Notes: generated by a model from the letters alone, not told the origin. DNA of 64,000 bases from Neisseria sp. 83E34 (GCF_001308015.1 NZ_LGYH01000005.1:1-64000), one strand, 5' to 3'; shown: positions 28,654 through 38,252, counted from the first letter of the stretch. Program-made: numbers and translations.

Positions 28654-31544
28654 CACACCATCTCCCACTTAATAAAAAACATCTCTTCCTCCTCCACTTG
28701 CTGCTGCAAACTTCTCTCCAACTCTTCAATCAGTGCATTCCGCTGATTTTCAATGTCGTCCTGCCTGTCGAACAGCTCGCGTCGCTGTTTGCTGCGTTTG
28801 CTTTCCAACTCCCGCTGTTTTTTCTGCCAGGCGAGTTTTTCTTCCAATGTGGCGGCGGTAGCGGCGGTGCGGCGGATTTCTTTGATTTGCCGGTCGGTTT
28901 CTTTGATTTCTTGTTCCAGTCCGTGTTTGAGGTCGTCTGCCCAATCGTCCAGTTTTTGTACTTCTTGTTCAAAGTAATCAAGGTTGCGTTGTTGGGCTTC
29001 ATTCAGCAGGGCTTGACGGCGGGCGGTGATGTCTTGGCTTAAGGCCGTCTGAATCTGTGGCGGCTGCATGATGGGTGTTTGGTTGGCGGGCAGACCGAGC
29101 AGTTTTTCGGGGTCGGTTTCTTGCAGGATTTCGCCGCTGTCGGTAATGGCGGCTACCAGCAAATGCTGTTCTTGATTGTTAAAGGCACGAATGATAACAA
29201 GCTTGGCAATCAATTGCCCGCTTTGTCCGATATAAGGCGCCAAGGTGCTGATTTTGCCGTGCTGTTTCTGATATTCGCCGTAATCGAATATCAGTTTGGC
29301 AGGCGGGCAATGGCAGGATTTGGCTTGGGCAAGCAGGGCTTGTGCCAACGGGTGGCTGATGCGGTAGAGGTGGGCATTTCCGTTTTGGCGGGGCAGTTCG
29401 TAACGGCCTGCCGGGATATGGCTGAGGCCGTCTGAAAGGTTTTCAGGTAGGCTGTGCAGGGTAAAGCCGTGTGCATCAAAGGTTGCGTGTTTGCCCAATG
29501 CGCTGCGGGTGAAGTTGAGTAGCAGTTTTTCGTATTTGCTGCGGGTGCGCTCGCTGTCGTCAGCACGGATTTTGAGTTTCGCTTGCACTGCTTCGTCGAA
29601 GTTTTCCAGCAGGGTTTGGCGGGTTTGGGTCATGGCCGCGTTGATTTCGCCGGAAAGTTCTTGTTGCAGTGCGTCAAAACCGGTTTTGATTTCATTGGGC
29701 AGGCGGCAGCGGCGGTAGATATCGGCAATGCGGCGTTCGATATCCACACCTGAACCGATAGCACCGAGCACTTCGTCGCTGGCACCGAATACGCCTTCAA
29801 AAAGCCGGAACTTTTCTGACAGCAGTTCGTAAACGCGGGCATCGGCTTCGTTGCTTTTATCCAAAAAGTTCACCACGACCACATCGTGTTTTTGCCCGTA
29901 GCGGTGGCAGCGTCCGATACGCTGTTCGATGCGTTGCGGGTTCCACGGCAAATCATAGTTGATGACCAACGAGCAAAATTGCAGGTTGATGCCTTCGGCA
30001 CCGGCTTCGGTGGCGATCATGATGGTGGCGTGTTCTTTAAAATGCTCAACAAGGGCGGCGCGGGTATCGGCGGTTTTGGAGCCGGTGATTTTGTCGCTGC
30101 CTTCGTGTTTTTTGAGCCAGTTTTTGTAGATGGTTTGGGCTTGCGGGCCGCTGTTGGTGCCGTTAAACAATACGATACCATCGCCGTTTTCACCCGCATA
30201 GGTACTTTTGGATAAGCATTCAAGCAGGTATTCCTGGGTGCGTTTGGATTCGGTAAAGATAATGGCTTTTTGTGCCGCACCCAAGCGTTTAAGCTCGGCA
30301 AAGGCTTTTTCTAACGCACCAAACAATGCTTTGCCTTTAGCATCTTCGCGGATATTTTGTGCCAAGTTTTTAAAATGATTGAGCTCTTCGATTTCGTTGG
30401 CGATGGCTTGGTATTCGTCGCAGGTTAGGCTGGGTGTTTCGCCGTTTTCGTTTTCCCATTCTTCTGCGGTTTCGTCCAAGCTTTCATAATCTTCATCCAG
30501 CGTTTCAACGAGATCCGTGATGTTTGCCTCATTCAATACGCCTTGCAGGCGTTTGCTCATGGTATCCAAGGCACCGGCAATCGCCCGGCTGCTCGAAGCC
30601 AAAAGTTTCCATAATACCAGTGAAATCAGCTGCCTTTGCCCCTCAGGCATGGCTTGCAGATTGGAGCGGCGCAAGTAGTCTGCCACCAATGCGGAAAGTG
30701 CTTTTTCTTCGTCTGATGGTGTGAATTCCTGAACAATGGCAAGGCGTGCGGTATAAGGCACATAGGCTTGCACTTGACGGCGCAGCGTGCGTTTGCACAC
30801 CGTTTGCAATCGCTGGCGTAGGTTGTGCAGGCTTTGCTCCGAAGGTTTTGTACCGAACTGGCTGCGGAAACTGTCCAAATCGCCAAATACATGCTGATCA
30901 ATGATGCTGACCAGGCCGTACAACTCTAAAAGCGAGTTTTGCAGCGGTGTGGCAGTCAATAGCACTTTGGAAGGTACGTGGTCAAGCGCTTGTTGCAGGG
31001 TTTTGGCAATTACGTTGCCTTTTTTATAGACATTGCGCAGGCGGTGCGCCTCGTCGAGCACCACCAAATTCCAATCAACCGTTTTTAAGTCATCCGCTTT
31101 AGACTTGGCAAACTGGTAGGAACAAATAACCGGAGCGTCTTGGCGAAAGGGATTTTTACCCTGTTTTTTAATGGCGTTATAACTTTTGGCTTCCAAAATC
31201 ACGCCCTGCAAACCGAATTTTTCCTGCAATTCCTGATGCCATTGTTTGCGCAGATTAGCAGGGGTAATGATTAAAATCTTGCGTTTACGCTCTGCCCAAC
31301 GCTGCAAAATCACCAAGCCAGCTTCAATGGTTTTGCCCAAGCCCACCTCATCCGCCAGAATCACGCCTTTGGACAATGGATTTTGGCAGGCAAACAAGGC
31401 GGCATCGACCTGATGCGGGTTTAAGTCTACTTGCGAGTCCACTAAAGTGGAGGCAAGAGATTCCATGCTGCCGTTTTGTGCTTGACGGGTCAGTTGCCAG
31501 GCAAAATATTTAGACTGATGGGGGGTAAGTTTGCTTTGCTGCAT
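28653..31544 (-). CDS. SNF2-family helicase, RapA/HepA-like
   Basis: A 963-aa ATP-dependent DNA translocase. Walker A ILADEVGLGKTIEAGL, LVVLDEAHRLRNVYKKG and LLTATPLQNSLLELYG form the first lobe. INYDLPWNPQRIEQRIGRCHRYGQ is motif V-VI in the second. The C-terminal part is a long charged coiled coil (QQELDYFEQEVQKLDDW onward). I prefer the ATG at 31544 to an upstream TTG. It opens the five-gene cassette inserted after cas3 and is coupled to the TIGR04141 gene by TGATG. A SNF2 partner in a methylation-based defence system is likely but unproven. Confidence 0.88.
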   Translation of the reverse strand: MQQSKLTPHQSKYFAWQLTRQAQNGSMESLASTLVDSQVDLNPHQVDAALFACQNPLSKGVILADEVGLGKTIEAGLVILQRWAERKRKILIITPANLRKQWHQELQEKFGLQGVILEAKSYNAIKKQGKNPFRQDAPVICSYQFAKSKADDLKTVDWNLVVLDEAHRLRNVYKKGNVIAKTLQQALDHVPSKVLLTATPLQNSLLELYGLVSIIDQHVFGDLDSFRSQFGTKPSEQSLHNLRQRLQTVCKRTLRRQVQAYVPYTARLAIVQEFTPSDEEKALSALVADYLRRSNLQAMPEGQRQLISLVLWKLLASSSRAIAGALDTMSKRLQGVLNEANITDLVETLDEDYESLDETAEEWENENGETPSLTCDEYQAIANEIEELNHFKNLAQNIREDAKGKALFGALEKAFAELKRLGAAQKAIIFTESKRTQEYLLECLSKSTYAGENGDGIVLFNGTNSGPQAQTIYKNWLKKHEGSDKITGSKTADTRAALVEHFKEHATIMIATEAGAEGINLQFCSLVINYDLPWNPQRIEQRIGRCHRYGQKHDVVVVNFLDKSNEADARVYELLSEKFRLFEGVFGASDEVLGAIGSGVDIERRIADIYRRCRLPNEIKTGFDALQQELSGEINAAMTQTRQTLLENFDEAVQAKLKIRADDSERTRSKYEKLLLNFTRSALGKHATFDAHGFTLHSLPENLSDGLSHIPAGRYELPRQNGNAHLYRISHPLAQALLAQAKSCHCPPAKLIFDYGEYQKQHGKISTLAPYIGQSGQLIAKLVIIRAFNNQEQHLLVAAITDSGEILQETDPEKLLGLPANQTPIMQPPQIQTALSQDITARRQALLNEAQQRNLDYFEQEVQKLDDWADDLKHGLEQEIKETDRQIKEIRRTAATAATLEEKLAWQKKQRELESKRSKQRRELFDRQDDIENQRNALIEELERSLQQQVEEEEMFFIKWEMV

Positions 31545-31635
31545 AAGTTTTTCCAAAATTTTATTTTTAAAATTAGCCTTATAGTAAAATTCAGTTCATC
31601 TTATTATTAATATTTATATTTTATAGGTGATAATT

Positions 31636-33912
31636 TCAAAAAACTAGCATTTCTGCTTTCAAAAATTCCATATCTCCCCAAGAGAATCCCGCCGCTTCAT
31701 CATACAAATCCAACCCAATCAGGCTGTAAAACTGTTTCCCAAACTGCTTTTCGTTAACCGTTTCTACCCGCCCTGCTTCAAACAAGGCTTTCAAGGCGTT
31801 TTCGGGTATTTGCACGGTGTAGGGCTGAAGCTTGCGCAGCAGGCCGCCGATTTGGTCGGCGTGGCGCAGGCTGTCGATCAGGGCTTCGGCCTCGGCATTG
31901 AAGGGGATGATCAGCGGCTGCATATGGGTTTCGATCATGCGGAATTCGCGAGCGATGGTTTGGAAGGGGAAATCCATTGTTCTGCCCGCATCGTGGTGCT
32001 TGGCAAGGATTTGCTTGCCATCCAGCGCCTTGCCCTTCTCTTCATAGACACGCTGGAAATAGCGGCGGATGGCATGCGGCGACAGCAGGTCGTCGGCGTG
32101 GTGGCGCACGACTTCGCGCATGGCGGCGGCCAGCAGGCCGAGTTCGGGCGGGGCCTTCCATTGTTGTTCGGGTTTGAATACCCAGACGAAGCTGTTTTCA
32201 GACGGACTTTTGCCTTCGCGGTTGCAGCGTCCTGCGGCTTGGGCGATGCTGTCCAATCCGGCTTCGGCGCGCATGACCAAGGGTAAGTCCACATCGACAC
32301 CGGCTTCAATTAAAGAAGTCGAAATCACGCGGCAGGGTTCGCAGTTTTTCAGACGGCCTCGGATGAATTCCAGCACTTGGGCGCGGTGTTTGGCGCACAT
32401 CAGAGTGGTGAGGTGGAAAACGCCGTCGAGGCATTTGGCGCTGTCGTACAGGCTGCGGGCGTGGCGGCGATTGTTGACGATGATGAGGATTTGCCTGTAC
32501 TGCGCGAGCTTTTCTAACAGCTCGGCATCGGTTTGTGCGCCGATGTGTTGCACGGTGGTGCGGCTCAGCTTGTCGAACAATTCAGGGGGATTGGGCGCGA
32601 GTTCGCGGATATTCTCCAGACCGCGGTAAAAGCCGTGTTCGGCCTGTATGGCAGGCTGGGTGGCGGTGCACATGACGATAGAGCAGTGGTAATTGCACGC
32701 CAGCTCCTTGATGGCCTGCACGATGGGCAGCAAGAGCCCCAGCGGCAGCATTTGTGCTTCGTCGAGAATAATCACGCTGCCGGATATGTTGTGCAGCTTG
32801 CGACAACGCGAGGAGCGATCGGCAAACAGCGATTCAAAAAACTGCACGGCAGTGGTAACCACCACGGGCATATCCCAGTTTTCCGAGGCTTGGCGCAGTT
32901 TGTCTTTGCTGTTTTCGCCCTGCAGTTTGCTGTCGTCAAACGTGCTGTGGTGCTCCAGCACGGCGGCTTCGCCCAGGTTACCGAAGGCTTTGCAGAACTC
33001 GGCTGCGTTTTGCTCGATGATGCTGGTAAAGGGAATCACATAAATCACGCGACGCATGCCGTGGCGCTTGGCATGTTCGAGGGCGAAGGCCATGGAGGTG
33101 AACGTTTTGCCGCCGCCGGTGGGCACGGTCAGGGCAAACGGTCCCGGAGCTTGTGCGGCTTGGCTCACGGCATGGTCGAGAATTTCGCTGCGCAGGCGGT
33201 TCAGTGCGGCATTGCGTTTTTCTTCTTCCGTGCGCTGCGGCTTTTTTGCAGCCTTTTGTCTGAACTCATAAATAAAACGATTGAACTGCGTGCACAGCTC
33301 TGACAAATCAGGGTGGCCGCCCCGCTGAACGGGCTCCCCCTCCTGCTCCGCATAAAAAGCTTCGGTGTCGAGGTAATCGGCGTCCACCAGACAGGAATAC
33401 AGCATGCGGGTAAAGAACGCATAAGAGAAAAAGGGCCGGTGCTCATCAGCCTTCAGAGCTGGAGCAGGCAAGGTTTGCGGAAGATGGATTTCCTGCTGCC
33501 ACACGGCATCCAGCGCCGGAATGTCTTGACCGAATTGCAAGGCAAGCCGTTGCTTCAAGGTGCGACGGCCATCTCCTTCGCCATCGCCATTGGCCAAACC
33601 GGCGTGATGCCCGGCAATGCAAAACGCCATCAACTTGCCCGGCACTCCCCAGTGTTCGAAGGCGATTTTCGCTCCTGCGGTGGCGTGATCCACCGCAGGG
33701 CCGCCGCGCAAGCGCCGGTCAAATTCAGGCGTGTATTTGCCCAAATCATGCAGGCAGCCGGTATAGCGCGCTATTTCCTGCGCGCCAAAAAAAGCGGCAA
33801 ACCTTGCAGCCATATCGCCTACGTTAGCGAGGTGGCTTTGCAAGGTCTGCCAGTGTTGTTCAGGCCGGTTTTCGGCGGAATGGGCGTAGTAAGTTTTGGT
33901 TTTCCCCACCAT
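31636..33912 (-). CDS. cas3: CRISPR helicase-nuclease Cas3
   Basis: The effector nuclease-helicase degrades DNA marked by the I-C Cascade. The N-terminal HD domain shows HLANVGDMAARF, CLHDLGKYTPEFDRRLRGG and AGHHAGL. The helicase has Walker A TVPTGGGKTFTSMAF, the DEAQ box IILDEAQMLPLG, SAT-like CTATQPAI and motif VI AQAAGRCNREG. At 758 aa it is normal for type I-C. It starts the minus-strand locus but is cut off from cas5 by ten kilobases of other genes. It contains AG-DUS copies. Confidence 0.96.
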   Translation of the reverse strand: MVGKTKTYYAHSAENRPEQHWQTLQSHLANVGDMAARFAAFFGAQEIARYTGCLHDLGKYTPEFDRRLRGGPAVDHATAGAKIAFEHWGVPGKLMAFCIAGHHAGLANGDGEGDGRRTLKQRLALQFGQDIPALDAVWQQEIHLPQTLPAPALKADEHRPFFSYAFFTRMLYSCLVDADYLDTEAFYAEQEGEPVQRGGHPDLSELCTQFNRFIYEFRQKAAKKPQRTEEEKRNAALNRLRSEILDHAVSQAAQAPGPFALTVPTGGGKTFTSMAFALEHAKRHGMRRVIYVIPFTSIIEQNAAEFCKAFGNLGEAAVLEHHSTFDDSKLQGENSKDKLRQASENWDMPVVVTTAVQFFESLFADRSSRCRKLHNISGSVIILDEAQMLPLGLLLPIVQAIKELACNYHCSIVMCTATQPAIQAEHGFYRGLENIRELAPNPPELFDKLSRTTVQHIGAQTDAELLEKLAQYRQILIIVNNRRHARSLYDSAKCLDGVFHLTTLMCAKHRAQVLEFIRGRLKNCEPCRVISTSLIEAGVDVDLPLVMRAEAGLDSIAQAAGRCNREGKSPSENSFVWVFKPEQQWKAPPELGLLAAAMREVVRHHADDLLSPHAIRRYFQRVYEEKGKALDGKQILAKHHDAGRTMDFPFQTIAREFRMIETHMQPLIIPFNAEAEALIDSLRHADQIGGLLRKLQPYTVQIPENALKALFEAGRVETVNEKQFGKQFYSLIGLDLYDEAAGFSWGDMEFLKAEMLVF

Positions 33913-34042
33913 ATTTGCTCCATGATTGTTTTTATTTTTTTAAATACTATCACAACCTTTAAAATAATGATTAATAAAAATCAAATATTCTTTATATGTG
34001 TTCTAAATTGCTTTCAGACAGGCATTCTGTTGCCTGCTTGAT

Positions 34043-34080
34043 TCATATTCTTTGAATATGACGGTTCATCCTTATATAAT
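34043..34080 (+). promoter_or_regulatory. copZ promoter with inverted repeat over the -35
   Basis: TTGAAT (34052-34057), 17 bp, TATAAT (34075-34080) forms a good promoter 41 bp before copZ. TCATATTC-TTT-GAATATGA (34043-34061) overlaps the -35 and may be an operator. The 17-bp spacing is unlike the longer spacers of MerR/CueR promoters. The rest of the cas3-copZ gap (33913-34121) shows no gene. Confidence 0.5.
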
Positions 34081-34121
34081 GAATGAATCATTCAACCTCA
34101 TGTTTACAAAGGGAAGAACTT

Positions 34122-34331
34122 ATGGAAACCATCAATATCAAAATCGGCGGCATGACTTGCGGCGGCTGCGTGAAAAGCGTGACCAAAGTATTGGAGGCAT
34201 TAGACGGCGTGGCGAAAGCCGAAGTGGATTTGGCATCGGCCTCTGCTCAAATCACGTTCGACCCGGCCGAAGTGCAAACCGCCGCATTAGTTGAAGCCAT
34301 TGAAGATGCTGGGTTTGATGCTTCGCTTTAA
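34122..34331 (+). CDS. copZ: Copper chaperone, heavy-metal-associated domain
   Basis: A 69-aa HMA-fold protein with the metal motif GGMTCGGCVKSV. It would carry cytosolic Cu(I) to the CopA ATPase encoded 94 bp downstream. The ATG at 34122 has GGGAAG upstream; an in-frame ATG at 34083 would add 13 unrelated residues. A single uptake sequence lies between the two genes. Confidence 0.9.
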   Translation: METINIKIGGMTCGGCVKSVTKVLEALDGVAKAEVDLASASAQITFDPAEVQTAALVEAIEDAGFDASL

Positions 34332-34424
34332 AATTTTTCAGACAGGCATTGTTTATACTATTTAGCTCTTTCTCATTAGCTCTTTCTCATCCCTAATGCC
34401 TGTCTGAAATTTAAAGGTAATACC

Positions 34425-36581
34425 ATGCAACAAAAAGCCCGTTTCCAAATCGACGGCATGACCTGCCAAGCCTGCGCCAGCCGTATTGAAAAAGTGTTGA
34501 ACAAAAAAGACTTTGTTCAGACGGCTTCGGTGAATTTTGCCGGCGAAGAAGCGCAGGTGGTGTTTGACGACAGCCGCGCCGATGCCGACACGCTGATTCA
34601 CATCATTGAAAAAGCCGGCTTTAAGGCCGCGTTGAAAGCCGATGCGCCAATGCAGCCGGAAGCGGAACCGCATATCGGCTGGCGGTTGTGGCTGCTGCTG
34701 GCGATTAACGTGCCGTTTTTGTTCGGCATGGCGGGCATGATGATCGGGCGGCACGATTGGATGATGCCGCCGATGTGGCAGTTTGTGCTGGCGAGTATCG
34801 TGCAGCTTTGGTTGGCGGTTCCCTTTTATAAAAGCGCGTGGGCGAGCATCAAGGGCGGGCTGGCAAATATGGACGTGCTGGTTACCGTCGGCACGGCGGC
34901 GATTTATCTCTACTCGGTGTTCATGCTGTTTTTCCACCCGCACGCAGCCCACGGCGATATGGCGCATGTGTATTTTGAAGCGGGCGTGATGGTGGTGGGC
35001 TTCGTGAGCTTGGGCAAATTTCTCGAACACCGCGCCAAGAAAAACAGCCTCAACAGCCTGAGCCTGCTGCTGAAACTCACGCCCCGCCAAGTGAGCGTGC
35101 AACGCGGCGGGCAATGGCAGGAAGTGCCGCTCGACGACGTACAGATCGGCGATTTGATCCGCGCCAACCACGGCGAGCGCATCGCGGCGGACGGCACGGT
35201 GGAAAGCGGCAACGGTTGGGCGGACGAAAGCCATCTCACCGGCGAATCCAACCCCGAAGCCAAAACTGCGGGCAGCAAAGTGCTGGCGGGTGCGGTGATG
35301 ACCGACGGCAGCGTGGTTTACCGCGCGGAACAGCTCGGCAGCCAAACCCTGCTCGGCGACATGATGGCGGCTTTGTCTGAAGCGCAAGGCAGCAAAGCGC
35401 CGATTGCACGCATTGCCGACAAAGTGGCTGCGGTGTTTGTGCCCGCCGTGGTCGGCATTGCGGTGATGACGTTTCTGATTACTTGGTATGTCAAGGCCGA
35501 TTGGGTAACGACATTGATGAATGCCGTGGCTGTGCTGGTCATCGCCTGCCCGTGCGCCCTCGGGTTGGCTACGCCCGCCGCGATTATGGTCGGCATGGGC
35601 AAGGCGGTGAAGCACGGCATTTGGTTTAAAGATGCCGCCGCCATGGAAGAAGCGGCCCATGTGAATTCGGTGGTGCTGGATAAAACCGGCACGCTCACGC
35701 AAGGCAAACCTCAGGTTGCGGCAACGCTATGCCTGTCTGAAATGGAAGAAAACGAACTCTACCGCCTTGCCGCCGCTGTCGAACAAAATGCCACCCACCC
35801 TCTGGCTACTGCCATTGTTCAGACGGCCTTATCGCGCGGCATCAACATTCCCGAAGCCAAAAACGCGCAAACCGCCGTCGGCGCAGGCATTTCCGCCGAG
35901 ATTGACGGCGCGGGCGTGGTGAAAGTCGGCAAACCCGATTACTGCAATCTCGTGCTGCCCGATAATCTTGATTCCGTATGGCGCATCGCCACCATCGTGG
36001 CCGTGTCGGTCAACGACCAACCCGTCGGCGCGTTCGCCCTTGCCGACGCGCTGAAAGCCGACACGCAACAAGCCATAGGCCGTCTGAACAACCACGGCAT
36101 CGACGTTTACATCATGAGCGGCGACAACCAAAACGTGGTCGGCTACATCGCCGGACAGCTCGGCATTTCCCACGCCTACGGCAACATGAGCCCGCGCGAC
36201 AAAGCTGCCGAAGTGCAGAAACTGAAAAACGCCGGCAAGGTGGTTGCCATGGTCGGAGACGGCATCAACGACGCCCCCGCGCTTGCTGCCGCCAACGTGA
36301 GCTTTGCCATGAAAGACGGCGCAGACGTTGCCGAACACACCGCCTCTGCCACGCTGATGCAGCATTCCGTCAACCAAATGGTCGATGCCCTGCTGATTTC
36401 CCGCGCCACTTTGAAAAACATCAAACAAAACCTGTTTTTCGCCTTTGTCTACAACACTTTGGGCATACCGCTGGCGGCATTCGGCTTTCTGAATCCGATT
36501 ATCGCGGGCGCGGCGATGGCGATGAGTTCGGTGTCGGTGCTGAGCAATGCCTTGAGGTTGAAGCGGGTGAAGATTGAATGA
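34425..36581 (+). CDS. copA: Cu(I)-exporting P1B-type ATPase
   Basis: A 718-aa inner-membrane copper exporter. One N-terminal HMA domain (DGMTCQACASRIEKV) is followed by paired helices. The Cys-Pro-Cys membrane metal site is in IACPCALGLATPAAIM, the phosphorylated Asp in DKTGTLTQGK, and the hinge in [17 protein letters not shown]. With copZ it forms a copper tolerance operon. The gene contains both TG-wadDUS and AG-DUS copies. Confidence 0.95.
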   Translation: MQQKARFQIDGMTCQACASRIEKVLNKKDFVQTASVNFAGEEAQVVFDDSRADADTLIHIIEKAGFKAALKADAPMQPEAEPHIGWRLWLLLAINVPFLFGMAGMMIGRHDWMMPPMWQFVLASIVQLWLAVPFYKSAWASIKGGLANMDVLVTVGTAAIYLYSVFMLFFHPHAAHGDMAHVYFEAGVMVVGFVSLGKFLEHRAKKNSLNSLSLLLKLTPRQVSVQRGGQWQEVPLDDVQIGDLIRANHGERIAADGTVESGNGWADESHLTGESNPEAKTAGSKVLAGAVMTDGSVVYRAEQLGSQTLLGDMMAALSEAQGSKAPIARIADKVAAVFVPAVVGIAVMTFLITWYVKADWVTTLMNAVAVLVIACPCALGLATPAAIMVGMGKAVKHGIWFKDAAAMEEAAHVNSVVLDKTGTLTQGKPQVAATLCLSEMEENELYRLAAAVEQNATHPLATAIVQTALSRGINIPEAKNAQTAVGAGISAEIDGAGVVKVGKPDYCNLVLPDNLDSVWRIATIVAVSVNDQPVGAFALADALKADTQQAIGRLNNHGIDVYIMSGDNQNVVGYIAGQLGISHAYGNMSPRDKAAEVQKLKNAGKVVAMVGDGINDAPALAAANVSFAMKDGADVAEHTASATLMQHSVNQMVDALLISRATLKNIKQNLFFAFVYNTLGIPLAAFGFLNPIIAGAAMAMSSVSVLSNALRLKRVKIE

Positions 36582-36631
36582 CAAAGATTGAAATCCGCCC
36601 GGCGGCTGAAGATGCACAGGAGTATGGCCGA

Positions 36632-36740
36632 TATAGTTAATCCTCTTACATAATAAAGAAACCGTCATACTCGGGCTTGACCCGAGTATCTTGAGTTTCG
36701 GTAACTCTAAGAGATGCTCGGGTCAAGCCCGAGCATGACG
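36632..36740. repeat. MITE-like dispersed element, left end and inverted core
   Basis: TATAGTTAATCC starts a stretch aligned with the copy at 51749. The core arms at 36663-36690 (CGTCATACTCGGG...) and 36713-36740 are near-perfect reverse complements, so the whole folds back. Its right end does not match the other copy. It fills most of the 211-bp copA-CNNM gap. Confidence 0.65.
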
Positions 36741-36792
36741 AAACCATGACAAAAATAAAGTTTATTTGTTAAATTTTCAGACAGGCATTGCT

Positions 36793-38088
36793 TTAGTCTT
36801 TCTTTTCAAGCATATCTTGATTAAGCGAAACCAAAAGCTGGTCGATTTTCAGATTATCGGTGTCGATAATTTCAAACTTATATTTATCAAACACCACAAA
36901 ATCGGTTTTCTTGGGGATTTTGCGTAACGAATACATCATAAATCCGCTCAATGTTTCATAGTTTTCCGAATTGGGAAAAGCGGCAATATCGAGCGCGCGC
37001 ATTACGTCTTCCAGCGGGGTTGCGCCGTCAACCAACCAAGATGTTTCGTTGCGGCGGATGATCTGCGGCTCTTCTTCTGTGGCCACCAAATCCCCCATCA
37101 CGATGCTCATCACGTCTTTGAGCGTAATCACGCCCACCACAAGAGCATATTCGTTGATAATCACGGCAAAGTCTTCGCCGGCGTTTTTGAAGGTTTCCAA
37201 CACTTCGTAAAGCGACAAAGTATCGGGAATAAACAAAGCCTTGCGCAATACGCGGCGGTCGGTCAGGTTGATATTCGGCTCTTTCAGATAATGAGTAAGA
37301 AAAGTGTGTGATTCGATATAGCCGATCACTTTCTCCAACCCGCCGTTACACACCAGAATTTTGGAGTGCGGGGTTTCATCCATTTTCGCCAACACGGTTT
37401 CGTTATTGTCGTTTTTATCCACATAAATCAGATATTCGCGTGCGCTCATGGTGGAAGTAACCGTGCGCTCCTGCATATCGAAAATGTTTTCAATCAGATA
37501 GTGCTCCTGCTGCTTCAACACACCCGCCTGTGCGCCGGCATCCACCATGGCATAAATGTCTTCCGAAGTCAGCCCGTCGCTACGCACGGTAGAAATTTTC
37601 AGCGATTTGAAAATCAGGTTGGCCATACCGTCAAACAGGAAAATCAGCGGCTTGAGCACAAAAATCAGCAGCATCACCGGCCGCACAGCGCGCACGGCCA
37701 CACGTTCGGGGTTGATCATGGCAAAGCGCTTGGGCATCAGGTCGGCAAACAGAATAAACACGCTGGTTACAAACATAAACGCCAACACGGAAGCCGCCGT
37801 TTGCAAACCGGTGCCGGCCAGCAAGTTGCTTAAAAACGGGCGCACAGCCGCCTCGCCGATAATACCGCCCAACACCGCCACCGCGTTCAATCCGATTTGT
37901 ACCACCGTGATAAAGCTGCCCGGATGCTCCTGCATATTCAACACATCCAACGCGCGCACATCACCCTCTTTCGCCATCACTTGTAATTTGATTTTGCGGG
38001 AAGAGGCCAAAGCCAACTCTGCAGCAGAAACAAAGCCGCTAACCAAAATCAACAGGAATAAAATAAAAACCGCTTCGAGAATGCTCAT
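36793..38088 (-). CDS. CNNM/CorC-type membrane protein (HlyC/CorC family)
   Basis: A 431-aa inner-membrane protein with an N-terminal DUF21 domain of about four helices (residues 1-185). Two CBS domains follow (about 205-330), then a C-terminal CorC_HlyC domain (SWLVDGATPLEDVMRALDI). Relatives are linked to magnesium or cobalt efflux and often called hemolysin-like, a name without functional support here. It is a single-gene unit converging on copA. Confidence 0.88.
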   Translation of the reverse strand: MSILEAVFILFLLILVSGFVSAAELALASSRKIKLQVMAKEGDVRALDVLNMQEHPGSFITVVQIGLNAVAVLGGIIGEAAVRPFLSNLLAGTGLQTAASVLAFMFVTSVFILFADLMPKRFAMINPERVAVRAVRPVMLLIFVLKPLIFLFDGMANLIFKSLKISTVRSDGLTSEDIYAMVDAGAQAGVLKQQEHYLIENIFDMQERTVTSTMSAREYLIYVDKNDNNETVLAKMDETPHSKILVCNGGLEKVIGYIESHTFLTHYLKEPNINLTDRRVLRKALFIPDTLSLYEVLETFKNAGEDFAVIINEYALVVGVITLKDVMSIVMGDLVATEEEPQIIRRNETSWLVDGATPLEDVMRALDIAAFPNSENYETLSGFMMYSLRKIPKKTDFVVFDKYKFEIIDTDNLKIDQLLVSLNQDMLEKKD

Positions 38089-38200
38089 AAAAAAGAAAGA
38101 TTTGTTGCCAACGGAAAGATTGTAGCATCATCGCCGCCAAACCCCACAATTATTCCAAATGCAAGGCCGCCAAACATCATGGCCGGTATGGTGCAACGTA

Positions 38201-38252
38201 ATGCCTGTCTGAAAGCATTTAACTGCCTTAATTTAAGCTTTCAGACAGGCAT
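38201..38252. terminator. Long DUS-pair hairpin
   Basis: ATGCCTGTCTGAAAGC and its reverse complement flank a 20-nt AT-rich loop between the divergent CNNM and PepSY genes. With no upstream gene end here it may serve as an uptake site rather than a terminator. Confidence 0.45.

Noticed and set aside
31557-31635. Matching CRISPR-like repeat at the cas3 side of the defence cassette
   Set aside because: I looked for a second boundary repeat that would prove repeat-mediated insertion; only AT-rich sequence is present.
33935-33965. Protospacer for the cas5-proximal pseudo-spacer before cas3
   Set aside because: The match needs three gaps in AT-rich DNA, so guided binding is not supported; kept only as a note.
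34043-34061. CueR/MerR-type operator before copZ
   Set aside because: The -35 to -10 spacing is 17 bp and the dyad sits over the -35, not between the elements as in MerR-type promoters.
34362-35702. 446-aa minus-strand open frame, His/Arg/Ala-rich
   Set aside because: It is antisense to copA, and its composition is that of a shadow of a GC-rich gene. copA has clear motifs throughout.
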